Part shown: positions 35,675 to 43,757 of the stretch, in pieces
Numbering within the stretch: the stretch's first letter is position 1
Layout: the number at the start of each line of letters is the position of its first letter
NCBI RefSeq assembly: GCF_040833965.1
Contig: NZ_CP162142.1
Span: 1,117,501 to 1,181,500 of the forward strand
Reading direction: 5' to 3'
DNA from: Leptospira sp. WS39.C2
GTDB lineage: Bacteria > Spirochaetota > Leptospiria > Leptospirales > Leptospiraceae
DNA length: 64,000 nt
Made by a program: the position numbers and the translations under genes
Notes under the pieces: generated by a model
What the model was told of the DNA's origin: nothing
Database searches by the model: none
The model's input: the letters and a program-made list of their open reading frames with translations, nothing else

Positions 35675-36168
35675 AAACAATTTTAGTTTTACTGAAATTA
35701 ATTCCGGCGATTGTTTTTTTTGTGAATTTCCTCACTTGTGTAAGTAATAGACCAAATAGTTCATACATAACTTTAGAGGAACCTGCAGAACCGATGAAGT
35801 CATATAACATAGAGTTTGCAAAAAAATACGGAACCAATTCGGAATGTTTGGTGTTAATGGAAGGCCCTGTGCCAAGTCGTTTGGAACCATGTTTGGTAGG
35901 TGATTTTCGTTCTGCCTCTATGATGTATCAGGAAACAGAAGTGAAAGTTACGGGTGATAGTGGGCAATTTGAATGGCAAATTACAGGAATGGTGTATTCG
36001 CCCTTTGTCAACGAAGCGTATTACCAAAGTGCCATTTTATACCGTGGTTCTTTTTTTAGAAAATCAGACTATCAAAACTATCGAAGGCCCAATTACCCAA
36101 TGATTGCACCTTATTTAGGAAGACCATCTTACCAGTATCACCGAAGATACTACCCTTATGGTAGGTAA
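35671..36168 (+). CDS. Small lipoprotein, paralogue of the preceding gene
   Basis: A 165-residue lipoprotein with signal ending FFVNFLTCVSN. The core ECLVLMEGPVPSRLEPCLVG matches the preceding protein's core, and the following strands (TEVKVTGDSGQFEW, NEAYYQSAILYRGSFF) align as well. The C-terminal 40 residues are rich in Tyr, Arg and Pro (a RPNYPMIAPYLGRPSYQYHR-type tail). Start codon overlaps the upstream stop (ATGA), so translation is coupled and the two lipoproteins are probably made together. Confidence 0.7.
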   Translation: MKTILVLLKLIPAIVFFVNFLTCVSNRPNSSYITLEEPAEPMKSYNIEFAKKYGTNSECLVLMEGPVPSRLEPCLVGDFRSASMMYQETEVKVTGDSGQFEWQITGMVYSPFVNEAYYQSAILYRGSFFRKSDYQNYRRPNYPMIAPYLGRPSYQYHRRYYPYGR

Positions 36169-36239
36169 GGATTTCCGATTGACGACAAGGAAAAACATAT
36201 TAAAGTAAACTCGAAGTTGGATGTCACAACATTTATCCT

Positions 36240-37313
36240 ATGAGAACCAAACAAATCCTTATCTTAATACCAACCTTCGTTTTGCTTTTTATAACAAATC
36301 CAGTTTTCTCTAAAAACTTGGATTCACTTTCCATTGGTTTTGGTTCATGTATGCACCAAGAAAAAGAAAGTCCTATCTTACAAACCATTTTGTCTCAAAA
36401 ATTAGATTTTCTGATTTTCCTCGGTGATATTGTGTATGCGGACCATTTGTCTGCGAAAGACAAAATTCCTGCCTATGAAAAACAATTCAAACGACCAGAG
36501 TGGAAATCTTTAAAAACGAATACAAAATTATTATTCACTTGGGATGACCATGATTACGGTATTAATGATAGTGGGGCGGAATACCAAGAGAAGGAACTTT
36601 CGAGAACTATCTTTTTAAAAAATGTAAGTCCACTCATGCCAAAAAACATTTCATTTGGAACCAAAAATAATGAGGGAGTTTTTTATTCGCAATGGATTCA
36701 ATTCTCTGGCAAAAAGATTCATATCATTATACCAGACACTCGGTATTTTCGTTCACCTTTACAACGGAGTTTTTTATCCTATTTTACTGGTAAAAGCCAT
36801 TACAGTCCTTCAGAGGATCTGAATCGATCGATCCTTGGCGCCGAACAATGGTTATGGTTGGAAAATGAGTTTTCCAAACCTTCCGATTTATTGATTTTTG
36901 TTTCGAGTATCCAAGTGATTCCAACAGAACAACCATTTGAAAAATGGAATAATTTCCCACACGAAAGAGAAAAACTGATCCAATCTTTACAATCTGCAAA
37001 TACAAAAGAATTGGTGATTTTATCGGGAGACCGACACATCGCGGAAATTCATGAATATTCAATACCGAACAAAAGAACTCTCGTTGAAATCACTTCTAGT
37101 TCGTTCAATTTACCTCTGCCATTTTTACCTTTGGAATATGAATCTAAATGGAAAATTGGAAATACATATAAAAATGAAAACTTTGGAATTCTGGAAATCG
37201 TTTTGAAAAATGGAAATTTGGAATGGAAATCATCAATCAAAGATCTAAATGGGAATTCTGTTTTGGAATACCATTCTTCTCAGAAGAATGTTTTGAAAAG
37301 AGAAACTGAGTAA
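36240..37313 (+). CDS. PhoD-like metallophosphatase
   Basis: A 357-residue secreted enzyme with signal peptide ending in ITNPVFS. Metal-ligand motifs of the PhoD family are clear: FGSCMHQ near the start, FLGDIVYADH, FTWDDHDYGIND, IPDTRYFRS and LSGDRHIAEIHEYS. Family members hydrolyse phosphodiesters and phosphomonoesters in the periplasm with Ca/Fe at the active site. Phosphate scavenging or lipid/teichoic-type hydrolysis are the usual roles. It is followed after 17 bases by a TetR gene on the same strand. Confidence 0.88.
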   Translation: MRTKQILILIPTFVLLFITNPVFSKNLDSLSIGFGSCMHQEKESPILQTILSQKLDFLIFLGDIVYADHLSAKDKIPAYEKQFKRPEWKSLKTNTKLLFTWDDHDYGINDSGAEYQEKELSRTIFLKNVSPLMPKNISFGTKNNEGVFYSQWIQFSGKKIHIIIPDTRYFRSPLQRSFLSYFTGKSHYSPSEDLNRSILGAEQWLWLENEFSKPSDLLIFVSSIQVIPTEQPFEKWNNFPHEREKLIQSLQSANTKELVILSGDRHIAEIHEYSIPNKRTLVEITSSSFNLPLPFLPLEYESKWKIGNTYKNENFGILEIVLKNGNLEWKSSIKDLNGNSVLEYHSSQKNVLKRETE

Positions 37314-37330
37314 ATAAAGGAGAGTCGAGT

Positions 37331-37897
37331 TTGAAACCAAAAGAAAAGATTTTAGAAAGTTCCTTTGCTTTATTCCGTGAAAAAGGATTCCAGGCCACTG
37401 GTATCGCTGAAATATTAGAACGAGCTGGTGCTTACAAAAAAACTCTATATGATCATTTTAAATCAAAAGATGATATTGGTTTTGAATATCTAAATTATTT
37501 ATCAGAACAACAAAGAATCGTGATGTTGAAAGTTCTTGGAAAAGCCAATGATATGTCTGACTTTATAGATAAATGGGTTAACTTCATTGTTCGCAACCAA
37601 AGGAATACTTCTCGAAAAGATTGTCCCATTGCTCTATTTTCTGGTGAGATTTCCCATTTGAATCAATTTGACTCGTATCGTAATCGCGCAGTCCAACATG
37701 TTTTAGAGACAGTTGAAATTTGTATTTTGAAATTTGAACCAAACCTTCGTTCTGATCTTGTCAAATCTCTGAGTTATGAATTGTATATGAGTTACCTTGG
37801 TGGTTTACGATTGTATGCGTTAACAAAAGATCGAAAAGTCATCGAAAGAATGAAATCACAAATGATCCACTCTGCACAAAGATTGGTTAAAGTTTAG
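37331..37897 (+). CDS. TetR-family transcriptional regulator
   Basis: A 188-residue repressor. Residues 1-50 form the TetR helix-turn-helix (ILESSFALFREKGFQATGIA, EILERAGAYKKTLYDHFKSK). The rest is a helical ligand-binding domain with a conserved cysteine (KDCPIALF) as in the YcdC/AcrR-like branch. Start is TTG at 37331, with AAAGGAG nine bases before it. Seventeen bases separate it from the phosphatase gene, so it may regulate its own operon. The convergent TPM-domain gene ends only 4 bases away. Confidence 0.9.
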   Translation: MKPKEKILESSFALFREKGFQATGIAEILERAGAYKKTLYDHFKSKDDIGFEYLNYLSEQQRIVMLKVLGKANDMSDFIDKWVNFIVRNQRNTSRKDCPIALFSGEISHLNQFDSYRNRAVQHVLETVEICILKFEPNLRSDLVKSLSYELYMSYLGGLRLYALTKDRKVIERMKSQMIHSAQRLVKV

Positions 37898-37901
37898 TTG
37901 A

Positions 37902-39680
37902 TTACCAACTTCCGCTTGCACCGCCACCACCTGACCGTCCTCCTCCTCCTGAGTAGGAGGTACTAGAGGAACGGTAACTGGATCCTGAACTAGAGCTTGA
38001 GCTGGAACCGGAACTTGTAAAAAAGTCCCGAGTGTGAGAACTGACAGTGGTTGACCAACCCAGTTTCCGAAATATAAAAATGAAGATTGATGTTAAAATG
38101 GCTGAAGCCAACATTAAAAACATTACATACATATTAGGTGAATCGGGTAAAATAGACATCTTCGTTCGAATGATGACTCCGATCACATAGAAGAGTCCAT
38201 AAAAGAATATAATTCCCTCACCCGAAGCCAACCCAATCCATAGGAAAAAAAACATCAACATAAAGAACAATTGAAACACAAAATGTGGTTCCTGGATGTT
38301 GATTTGTACACTTGAGGTAGACGATGTTGTTTGAGATGAATTTTCGTAATTAAAATCTTTTTGGTAACGAAGTGAATTGAGGTAAGAGTCAATTCCTTCC
38401 GCACTTCGAATGCAGATCCAATCAATGTCTGCACCTTTTAAGTCTGATGTGATTGCATTTGTGATCGTTTGTTCTAATTTCGGATTTTCGATGAGGAAAC
38501 TAGTAGATCCATTTGTTGACTCTATCATCGAGTTTTGATCTGTATGAACTAAGAATTTTTTATGATTTAAGGAAAAGAGTAAGGTGATCCCAGGTGACTT
38601 CCCAAAAGCCAATTGGTGGTATTTTTTTCCTTCGTCCGTTAAATCATTTTTTGTATCTAAAAAGAGAATTTGAATTCCAATTTTGTATTCTGTTTCTAAC
38701 TTTCGAATGGTTTCACCTGCCCTGTCATAAGAGAATTGTTCTAAAGAATCGTAAGGATCATAAATTCCAGTGCCTTTTTCGATTATCATTTTATTATTAT
38801 GACGGATATGATCTAACATATCTAAAAATGCGCGGTATGTATAATTTGTAAAATCTCCTGTTCGACTTTCCTGGTATCGATTATGGAAGATACTCCTGAT
38901 TTTGTTTTGGCTTAGGGACCAGTAAAAATCTGGGCTTGTCACGATTGTGCCTTTGTACTCATTTATAGGAGAAGTGACAAAAATAACGGAACTTACATTT
39001 GGAGAAGATTTTTGTCGTTCTAAGAGTAGGTGATTGGCTGCTCCCTCTAAAGCAAATTGGGATTCTAATGGAAGTACACAAAATTTAAAATTTATTGATC
39101 GAAATTGTTTAGTTTCCTTTATGAGGTATGGAATTGTATCAGAGTGTAATTCTGCATTGGTATCATTAAATGGATTTGGGCAAAATTCATTTGTTAACTT
39201 TGGTGATTGAGTCCGGAGTTGTTCTAAAATGGCAGTGACACCAGAGATCATCGCCATAGAAGGATTTCCAACTTTCATATTGGGGATGATGATTTCATCA
39301 ATGATTCGTTTTGAAATTAAATCAGTTAGGATTGATTCCAGTCCATAACCAACTTCAATTCTTACCATCTTATCATTTGGAGCAAGTAACAACAAGATAC
39401 CATTGTCTTTGTCTTTTTGCCCGAGTTTCCATTGTTCAAAAACAGCAACTGCTTCTTTTTCAATTGTACTTTCCCTCAAACTTTCTGTAATATAAACCAC
39501 AACTTGATTGGAAGTGATTTTTTCCTCTTCTAGTAAAATGGTTTCTAGTTTTGACTTGGTATCAATTGGCAAATATCCACTTGGATCAACCACGGGTCCC
39601 GTGAGTTTTGGATAAGAACCAAAAGGCATTTTACATGATATAATACTAACGAAAGTTAGGATGAAAAATAGTCTTTTCAT
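37902..39680 (-). CDS. TPM-domain lipoprotein
   Basis: A 592-residue membrane-anchored protein. From the ATG at 39680 it has a lipoprotein signal (FFILTFVSIISCKMP). Residues about 25-150 are the TPM fold (SGYLPIDTKSKLETILLEEE, NGILLLLAPNDKMVRIEVGY, GLESILTD). A second, more divergent copy may lie at about 310-430. Two or three membrane helices (about 460-545) precede a Ser-rich run and the typical C-terminal GGGGRSGGGGASGSW tail. TPM proteins are linked to membrane-protein or photosystem repair in plants and to envelope stress in bacteria. The next gene upstream encodes a DUF4349 lipoprotein. Confidence 0.82.
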   Translation of the reverse strand: MKRLFFILTFVSIISCKMPFGSYPKLTGPVVDPSGYLPIDTKSKLETILLEEEKITSNQVVVYITESLRESTIEKEAVAVFEQWKLGQKDKDNGILLLLAPNDKMVRIEVGYGLESILTDLISKRIIDEIIIPNMKVGNPSMAMISGVTAILEQLRTQSPKLTNEFCPNPFNDTNAELHSDTIPYLIKETKQFRSINFKFCVLPLESQFALEGAANHLLLERQKSSPNVSSVIFVTSPINEYKGTIVTSPDFYWSLSQNKIRSIFHNRYQESRTGDFTNYTYRAFLDMLDHIRHNNKMIIEKGTGIYDPYDSLEQFSYDRAGETIRKLETEYKIGIQILFLDTKNDLTDEGKKYHQLAFGKSPGITLLFSLNHKKFLVHTDQNSMIESTNGSTSFLIENPKLEQTITNAITSDLKGADIDWICIRSAEGIDSYLNSLRYQKDFNYENSSQTTSSTSSVQINIQEPHFVFQLFFMLMFFFLWIGLASGEGIIFFYGLFYVIGVIIRTKMSILPDSPNMYVMFLMLASAILTSIFIFIFRKLGWSTTVSSHTRDFFTSSGSSSSSSSGSSYRSSSTSYSGGGGRSGGGGASGSW

Positions 39681-39690
39681 ACAATAATAC

Positions 39691-40479
39691 TTATTTTTCT
39701 TTTGGAACTTCTTGTATGAATAACCAAATGAATCCATCTTTTACTTTGCCAAGTCCCAGGTATAACCAATAAAAAGGATATCCAATGGGTCCTGGTTGGT
39801 ATTCTTTTTGGACAACAGGTTCCCATTTTTGTCTGACATGAACGGTAACAGAAGACAGTTGTATCGATGACGAAAGGTATTTGAGTTTTCCTTCCCATCG
39901 TTCGATAGATTCTGAAACTTTACTAAGTTCCGCTTCCACTTTTAATGTTTCTTCTAATGTTTTTGCTGATTTTAAAATTTCAAGCAAACGTGTTCTCATT
40001 TTTTGTGCGTTTTCTAAACGGATTTCTGTATCTAAATAATCTTCCGTAACATCTTTTGCAGAAACATCCTCAGAATAATTGTGAGATCCTTTTTTTAAGG
40101 TAAGTAAAAATGTTTTTAAATTTTCTTGAGGGATTTTTAATTGAATGGTTCCTTGCGAACTATATTGCAAGGCATATCCGCCAAAAGATTCAGCTAGTTT
40201 GATGATCTCTGTGACTTTAGGTTCTATTTCTTTGGATTGTAAATTGACAACAACGGTATAAACCATCATTCGTTTTTGGGATTTGTTTTCTTGCGGTTTT
40301 GATTCTGCCACCTTGGGAGAAGGTGAAACACCTGAAGAAACATTTGTTTCCTCGTAATCATTCGACATACTTTTCGAAGTTAAGTCTCGTTCCGCATATT
40401 TGCTACTAGAACATTGGATGGCAAAAGCAAAGATCAGGAAGGGGAGTGGAATTTTATAAAGTAAATAATTTGTCTTCAT
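39691..40479 (-). CDS. DUF4349 lipoprotein
   Basis: A 262-residue lipoprotein: signal ends LIFAFAIQCSSSK. Residues about 70-250 match DUF4349: MVYTVVVNLQSKEIEP, the GGYALQYSSQGTIQLKIP segment, SAKDVTEDYLDTEIRLENA and the coiled coil RWEGKLKYLSSSIQLSSV. A C-terminal hydrophobic stretch (PFYWLYLGLGKVKDGFIWLF) probably touches the membrane. It lies only 10 bases upstream of the TPM lipoprotein gene, implying that the two act in the same process at the envelope. Confidence 0.82.
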   Translation of the reverse strand: MKTNYLLYKIPLPFLIFAFAIQCSSSKYAERDLTSKSMSNDYEETNVSSGVSPSPKVAESKPQENKSQKRMMVYTVVVNLQSKEIEPKVTEIIKLAESFGGYALQYSSQGTIQLKIPQENLKTFLLTLKKGSHNYSEDVSAKDVTEDYLDTEIRLENAQKMRTRLLEILKSAKTLEETLKVEAELSKVSESIERWEGKLKYLSSSIQLSSVTVHVRQKWEPVVQKEYQPGPIGYPFYWLYLGLGKVKDGFIWLFIQEVPKEK

Positions 40480-40533
40480 GGTTTTAGTTGGATACTGAAT
40501 TGAATCGAATCAGTACCCAACTTCAAACCTTTT

Positions 40534-42282
40534 TTAAACGCCGATTTGAGATTCTAAAAAGCGGCCATAACCTGATTCTTTCCCTAAAGTAGAAACTGGT
40601 TTTCCACTATCGACAGCCAATTTTCCATTGATGAAAACTTTTTTGATGGTATCGTCATTACGACGCACCCAACGTTGGAAACCTTCCATAAATGGCATTG
40701 GTGCTTCTACATCTTTTGCAAGAGAGTCGTCCAATTTGTTTGGATCGATGATGACAAGGTCAGCTCTTTTTCCTTCCTTGATATACCCAGCATCTATTCC
40801 AAACCAATCTCCAATTTCTCCTGTGAGTCGGTGGACTGCTCTTTCCATTGTCATAAATGGTTTTTTTTCGAGTTCGGCATCACGTACAAGTTTTAACATC
40901 CTAAGAGGGAAGTTATAATGGGCCATCCCTCGAAGGTGTGCTCCTGCATCCGAAAATCCAATGAGGATGTCAGGATAAGAAACAATTTTTTGTAATGGTT
41001 CTTTTCTATGGTTTGCCATGACCGTATACCATCTCACTTTGTTTCCATGTTCTGCTACCAAATCTAAAAATGCAGTAACCGAATGAACACCTCTTTCTTT
41101 CGCGACATCATCAATGGATTTTCCAATCAAAGATTTGTCTGGTGCATCGACGATTTTTGTTTCTCTAAAATTTCTATGGAATACTCGAGGTAAGAACCAA
41201 TTGGTCCATTGTTTTTTGAACCAAGATCTATACTTGGGATCTTTCATGAGTGTTTTTCGTTCTAATTCATCTTCAATATGATTTGCTTTTGCACCAGCAG
41301 CGAACTCTTCGAATACAACAACATCCATTCCATCAGCATACAAATCAAACGGTTCTGGTAATGCCTGAAAACGGAAGTCGGAACGAAAAATTTTATTGGT
41401 AATTCGTCCGATGAGACCCAATAATTTATACAAACCTGGATCAAATTTCACATCCATTAGAGAGATGATGGTTGTTTTCAACGGTTTTCTAAAAATACCA
41501 AATGCTTCTTTCAAAAACATCAATACATTGATTTTCGTGGATACGTTAGGAACTCCTTGGAAAATTTTTCCTCTCTTTCTTAAGGTCCTATTTAAAAATT
41601 CATATTCGCTCCAATTGGCAAATGTTGAAGGTAATGGCCTGGAGCGAAATCGGGAACCATCCATTTTATCCCATACAAGTGTATTAATTGATAAACCCAT
41701 AAAACCAGCATCTAATGCTTCTTCTAGATGTTGGTTCATTTTGTCTAACTCTTGTTTGGTTGGCTTTTCTCCTTTTGTTAATGATCTTTCTAAACCCATA
41801 ACGTGAGCACGGATTGCTGAGTGACCCGCAAAGGAAGTAACATTGGGACCTAATGGAAGTGAGTTTAAGTGTTTTTTATATTCAATGGCAGAGTTCCAAT
41901 TTTTTTTACTCTCTAAGATTGATAAAACGTTTTTTCGTGGGATAGCTTCAACGCGGCTAAACATATCAGCCAGGTCTGTTGGATCACCTAACGCTAAACT
42001 CAAAGAACAACTACCAAGAGAAATAGTAGTGACTCCATGCCTAACAGATTCTGAAAGATCTGGCGCCACTTCAATTTCAGCATCATAATGTGTATGAAAA
42101 TCGATAAATCCTGGTGTTAACCATTGGCCTTTTGCATCAATGACTGTTTCTCCCTGTTTGGGACTCAATTCTGTTTTAGAAATCGATTCAACGATTCCGT
42201 CCTTAATCCGCACATCCCCAATAAATGATGGGTTTGTGCTTCCATCAAAGATACGCGCTTGTTTGATAAGAGTCTCTGCCAT
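40534..42282 (-). CDS. N-acyl-D-amino-acid deacylase-like amidohydrolase
   Basis: A 582-residue metal-dependent amidohydrolase. Metal ligands appear as GFIDFHTHYDAEIE, the later FAGHSAIRAHVMG segment, and the Asp of GFSDAGAHLRGM. The C-terminal GKRADLVIID strand and FINGKLAVDSGK finish the composite beta domain. This matches the D-aminoacylase (DAN) branch, which removes acyl groups from D-amino acids, although close relatives have other substrates. GGAGG lies 5 bases before the ATG. A very good promoter and an inverted repeat lie just upstream (42308-42336). Confidence 0.85.
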   Translation of the reverse strand: MAETLIKQARIFDGSTNPSFIGDVRIKDGIVESISKTELSPKQGETVIDAKGQWLTPGFIDFHTHYDAEIEVAPDLSESVRHGVTTISLGSCSLSLALGDPTDLADMFSRVEAIPRKNVLSILESKKNWNSAIEYKKHLNSLPLGPNVTSFAGHSAIRAHVMGLERSLTKGEKPTKQELDKMNQHLEEALDAGFMGLSINTLVWDKMDGSRFRSRPLPSTFANWSEYEFLNRTLRKRGKIFQGVPNVSTKINVLMFLKEAFGIFRKPLKTTIISLMDVKFDPGLYKLLGLIGRITNKIFRSDFRFQALPEPFDLYADGMDVVVFEEFAAGAKANHIEDELERKTLMKDPKYRSWFKKQWTNWFLPRVFHRNFRETKIVDAPDKSLIGKSIDDVAKERGVHSVTAFLDLVAEHGNKVRWYTVMANHRKEPLQKIVSYPDILIGFSDAGAHLRGMAHYNFPLRMLKLVRDAELEKKPFMTMERAVHRLTGEIGDWFGIDAGYIKEGKRADLVIIDPNKLDDSLAKDVEAPMPFMEGFQRWVRRNDDTIKKVFINGKLAVDSGKPVSTLGKESGYGRFLESQIGV

Positions 42283-42307
42283 GATACCTCCAGAAAAACC
42301 AATCAAA

Positions 42308-42336
42308 ATTATGGCAGATTGACAAAGATTTGTCAA
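42308..42336 (-). promoter_or_regulatory. Sigma70-type promoter with overlapping palindrome
   Basis: On the minus strand TTGACA (42336-42331), a 17-base spacer and CATAAT (42313-42308) form a near-consensus promoter about 26 bases before the amidohydrolase ATG. The -35 box is part of a perfect inverted repeat TTGACAAA-N2-TTTGTCAA (42319-42336). A protein bound there would block the -35 element, so this is a good operator candidate. Which regulator binds is unknown. Confidence 0.7.
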
Positions 42337-42386
42337 CGATTACCGTTCATTTGCCTTAAGTTTCTCTGGACAAAACCTTTCTTTGT

Positions 42387-43571
42387 TCACTGAAATGTGA
42401 GTAAAGTTTGGCTTAGTTCCACTAACTCTTCTTCGGTGATTTCTCTATTATTCTCTTGGTTAGAGATTGATTTCGCTAATGAAAACAATTTATGTATCTC
42501 TTCTTTGGAAACCTGGATTCCTTTTTTTTGTAACAAAAACTCTATAGCTTTGTGGCCTGATTGGTTAGTAAAAGAGATAGTTTCCTTATCGATCCTACCT
42601 ACAAATTCGGGAGAAAAAGTTCTATATGCTCCTTTGGATTGGTTTAAGGTTTTTGTGACTCCATCTTGGTGGATACCTGATCTATGTGAAAAAATATCAT
42701 CTCCGATGATAGGTGATTTTTCTCCGATAGGAATTCCTGTTAACTCGGAAATTCGTTTGGCAGTTGGATAAATCCTTTGGAAGTTAATGTTCAAATTTTC
42801 GCCATTTTGGTGTAATGCGATGGCAGTCTCATACAAATTTGTATTCCCTGCTCGTTCGCCAAGGCCATTTAACGCTACTTCAATTTGTTCAGCTCCAACA
42901 TATACTGATTCCACAGATGTAGCTGTGGCCATTCCTAAATCGTTGTGGGTGTGTATCGAAATCATGGCTTTGCCACCAATAGATTCTTTGATTTCCTTAA
43001 CCATATTCACAAAAACCAAAGGACGATACCTTTCCACAGTATTCGGTAAGTTGATGATATTAGCTCCAGCTTCAATTGCTGTATGGAATGCAAGTTTCGT
43101 GAATTCAAAGTTTTCTATGGCGTCTCCAAAATGTTCTCCAGAGAATTGGATTTCCACTCCTGGTCCAACAATGGATCGAGCAAACGAAATTGAAGACTTT
43201 ATCTTTTGTAAAACTTCTTTTTCCGAAATCTTTAATACATGTTTGATGGAAAAATCACTCACAGGATACACAATATGCATCCGAGGTGTGTCCGCATATT
43301 GGATAGCATCCCAAGTGACACCGATTTCTCTTTCATTGGCTCTCGACAATGCTGCAATGGGTTTTCCTTTGGGAGCTCGTTTTGACAACACTTGGCAGGT
43401 ATGAAATTCAGCTTCATTTGAAGAAGGAAATCCCACTTCAATTCCGTCCACGTTTAAGTTTACAAGTAAGTCAAACACTTCGATTTTTTCATCAATCGTC
43501 CAAGGTCGTTTTAATGCTTGGTTCCCGTCCCGTAAGGTGACGTCTTGGATGTAAATGGTTTTTGGTTTCAT
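42387..43571 (-). CDS. leuA: 2-isopropylmalate synthase-like enzyme without regulatory domain
   Basis: A 394-residue member of the isopropylmalate/homocitrate/citramalate synthase family (HMGL-like TIM barrel). Catalytic features are QDVTLRDGNQAL near the N-terminus, the metal motif with H207 and H209 (SIHTHNDLGMA) and GLGERAGNTNLYE. Typical LeuA is about 510 residues. Here the C-terminal dimer/leucine-sensing domain is absent, leaving a short helical tail (GIQVSKEEIHKLFSLA). Allosteric inhibition is therefore not expected. The leucine-rich leader peptide and attenuator upstream favour isopropylmalate synthase over homocitrate or citramalate synthase. ATG at 43571 is chosen by family start and a GGGGGA ribosome-binding site. 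Confidence 0.85.
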   Translation of the reverse strand: MKPKTIYIQDVTLRDGNQALKRPWTIDEKIEVFDLLVNLNVDGIEVGFPSSNEAEFHTCQVLSKRAPKGKPIAALSRANEREIGVTWDAIQYADTPRMHIVYPVSDFSIKHVLKISEKEVLQKIKSSISFARSIVGPGVEIQFSGEHFGDAIENFEFTKLAFHTAIEAGANIINLPNTVERYRPLVFVNMVKEIKESIGGKAMISIHTHNDLGMATATSVESVYVGAEQIEVALNGLGERAGNTNLYETAIALHQNGENLNINFQRIYPTAKRISELTGIPIGEKSPIIGDDIFSHRSGIHQDGVTKTLNQSKGAYRTFSPEFVGRIDKETISFTNQSGHKAIEFLLQKKGIQVSKEEIHKLFSLAKSISNQENNREITEEELVELSQTLLTFQ

Positions 43572-43611
43572 GGTTCCCCCGTATCCGCGTCTCACTTCCG
43601 ACCGGGGGACC
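43572..43611 (-). promoter_or_regulatory. GC-rich hairpin sequestering the leuA ribosome-binding site
   Basis: On the minus strand GGTCCCCCG (from 43611) can pair with CGGGGGAACC (to 43572), with a loop of about 20 bases. The right arm contains the only Shine-Dalgarno candidate (GGGGGA) for the synthase ATG at 43571. The segment is much richer in GC than its surroundings. It lies between the attenuator terminator and the structural gene, so it could add a translational layer of control. Confidence 0.5.
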
Positions 43612-43612
43612 C

Positions 43613-43652
43613 AAAATAAAAAAAGCCCACATCCCGGTTGGGAGTGGGCTTT
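43613..43652 (-). terminator. Attenuator terminator of the leucine leader
   Basis: On the minus strand AAAGCCCAC + TCCC pairs with GGGA + (T) + GTGGGCTTT around a 4-base loop (AACC), giving a 13-bp stem with a single bulge. It is followed by a T7-A-T4 tract (43624-43613). It lies between the leader peptide (stop at 43678) and the synthase start at 43571, exactly where an amino-acid attenuator should be. Confidence 0.92.
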
Positions 43653-43667
43653 GTCACATAGCACTTT

Positions 43668-43695
43668 CTCCCTCGAATTATTTATTTTCGAGGAG
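43668..43695 (-). promoter_or_regulatory. Alternative (1:2) hairpin of the leucine leader
   Basis: On the minus strand the last two Leu codons plus Glu codon (CTCCTCGAA, 43695-43687) pair with TTCGAGGGAG (43677-43668). The GGGAG portion of the right arm can instead pair with CTCCC in the left arm of the terminator (segment 43643-43639 region), which would prevent termination. This gives the mutually exclusive structures expected for ribosome-mediated attenuation. The stop codon TAA lies in the loop. Confidence 0.75.
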
Positions 43696-43728
43696 GAGGA
43701 GGTACTGAATGTGTGCGAATGATTTCAT
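43678..43728 (-). CDS. leuL: Leucine leader peptide (16 residues, four consecutive Leu)
   Basis: Too short for normal gene finding. The minus-strand frame ATG 43728 to TAA 43678 reads MKSFAHIQYLLLLENK. Codons 10-13 are CTC-CTC-CTC-CTC, a run of a single rare-looking leucine codon. Position, length, the following alternative hairpins and the terminator match the classical leader peptides of amino-acid biosynthetic operons. Leucine shortage would stall the ribosome on the CTC run and free the sequence that disrupts the terminator. The start region has only a weak ribosome-binding site (AAAAGTAAC). A TTGACA (43768-43763) lies upstream in the end of the symporter gene, but I cannot place a -10 box. 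Confidence 0.85.
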   Translation of the reverse strand: MKSFAHIQYLLLLENK

Positions 43729-43757
43729 TGTTACTTTTTAGACGAACAAACTACCAC

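Noticed and set aside
37902..37990. Gly/Ser-coding repeats at the end of the TPM gene as a CRISPR or tandem repeat
   Set aside because: They encode the normal Gly/Ser-rich tail of TPM-domain proteins and have no spacer structure.
42787..43404. 205-codon plus-strand frame opposite the isopropylmalate synthase gene
   Set aside because: The minus strand carries the clear enzyme motifs; the plus frame is a shadow with cysteine- and proline-rich nonsense composition.
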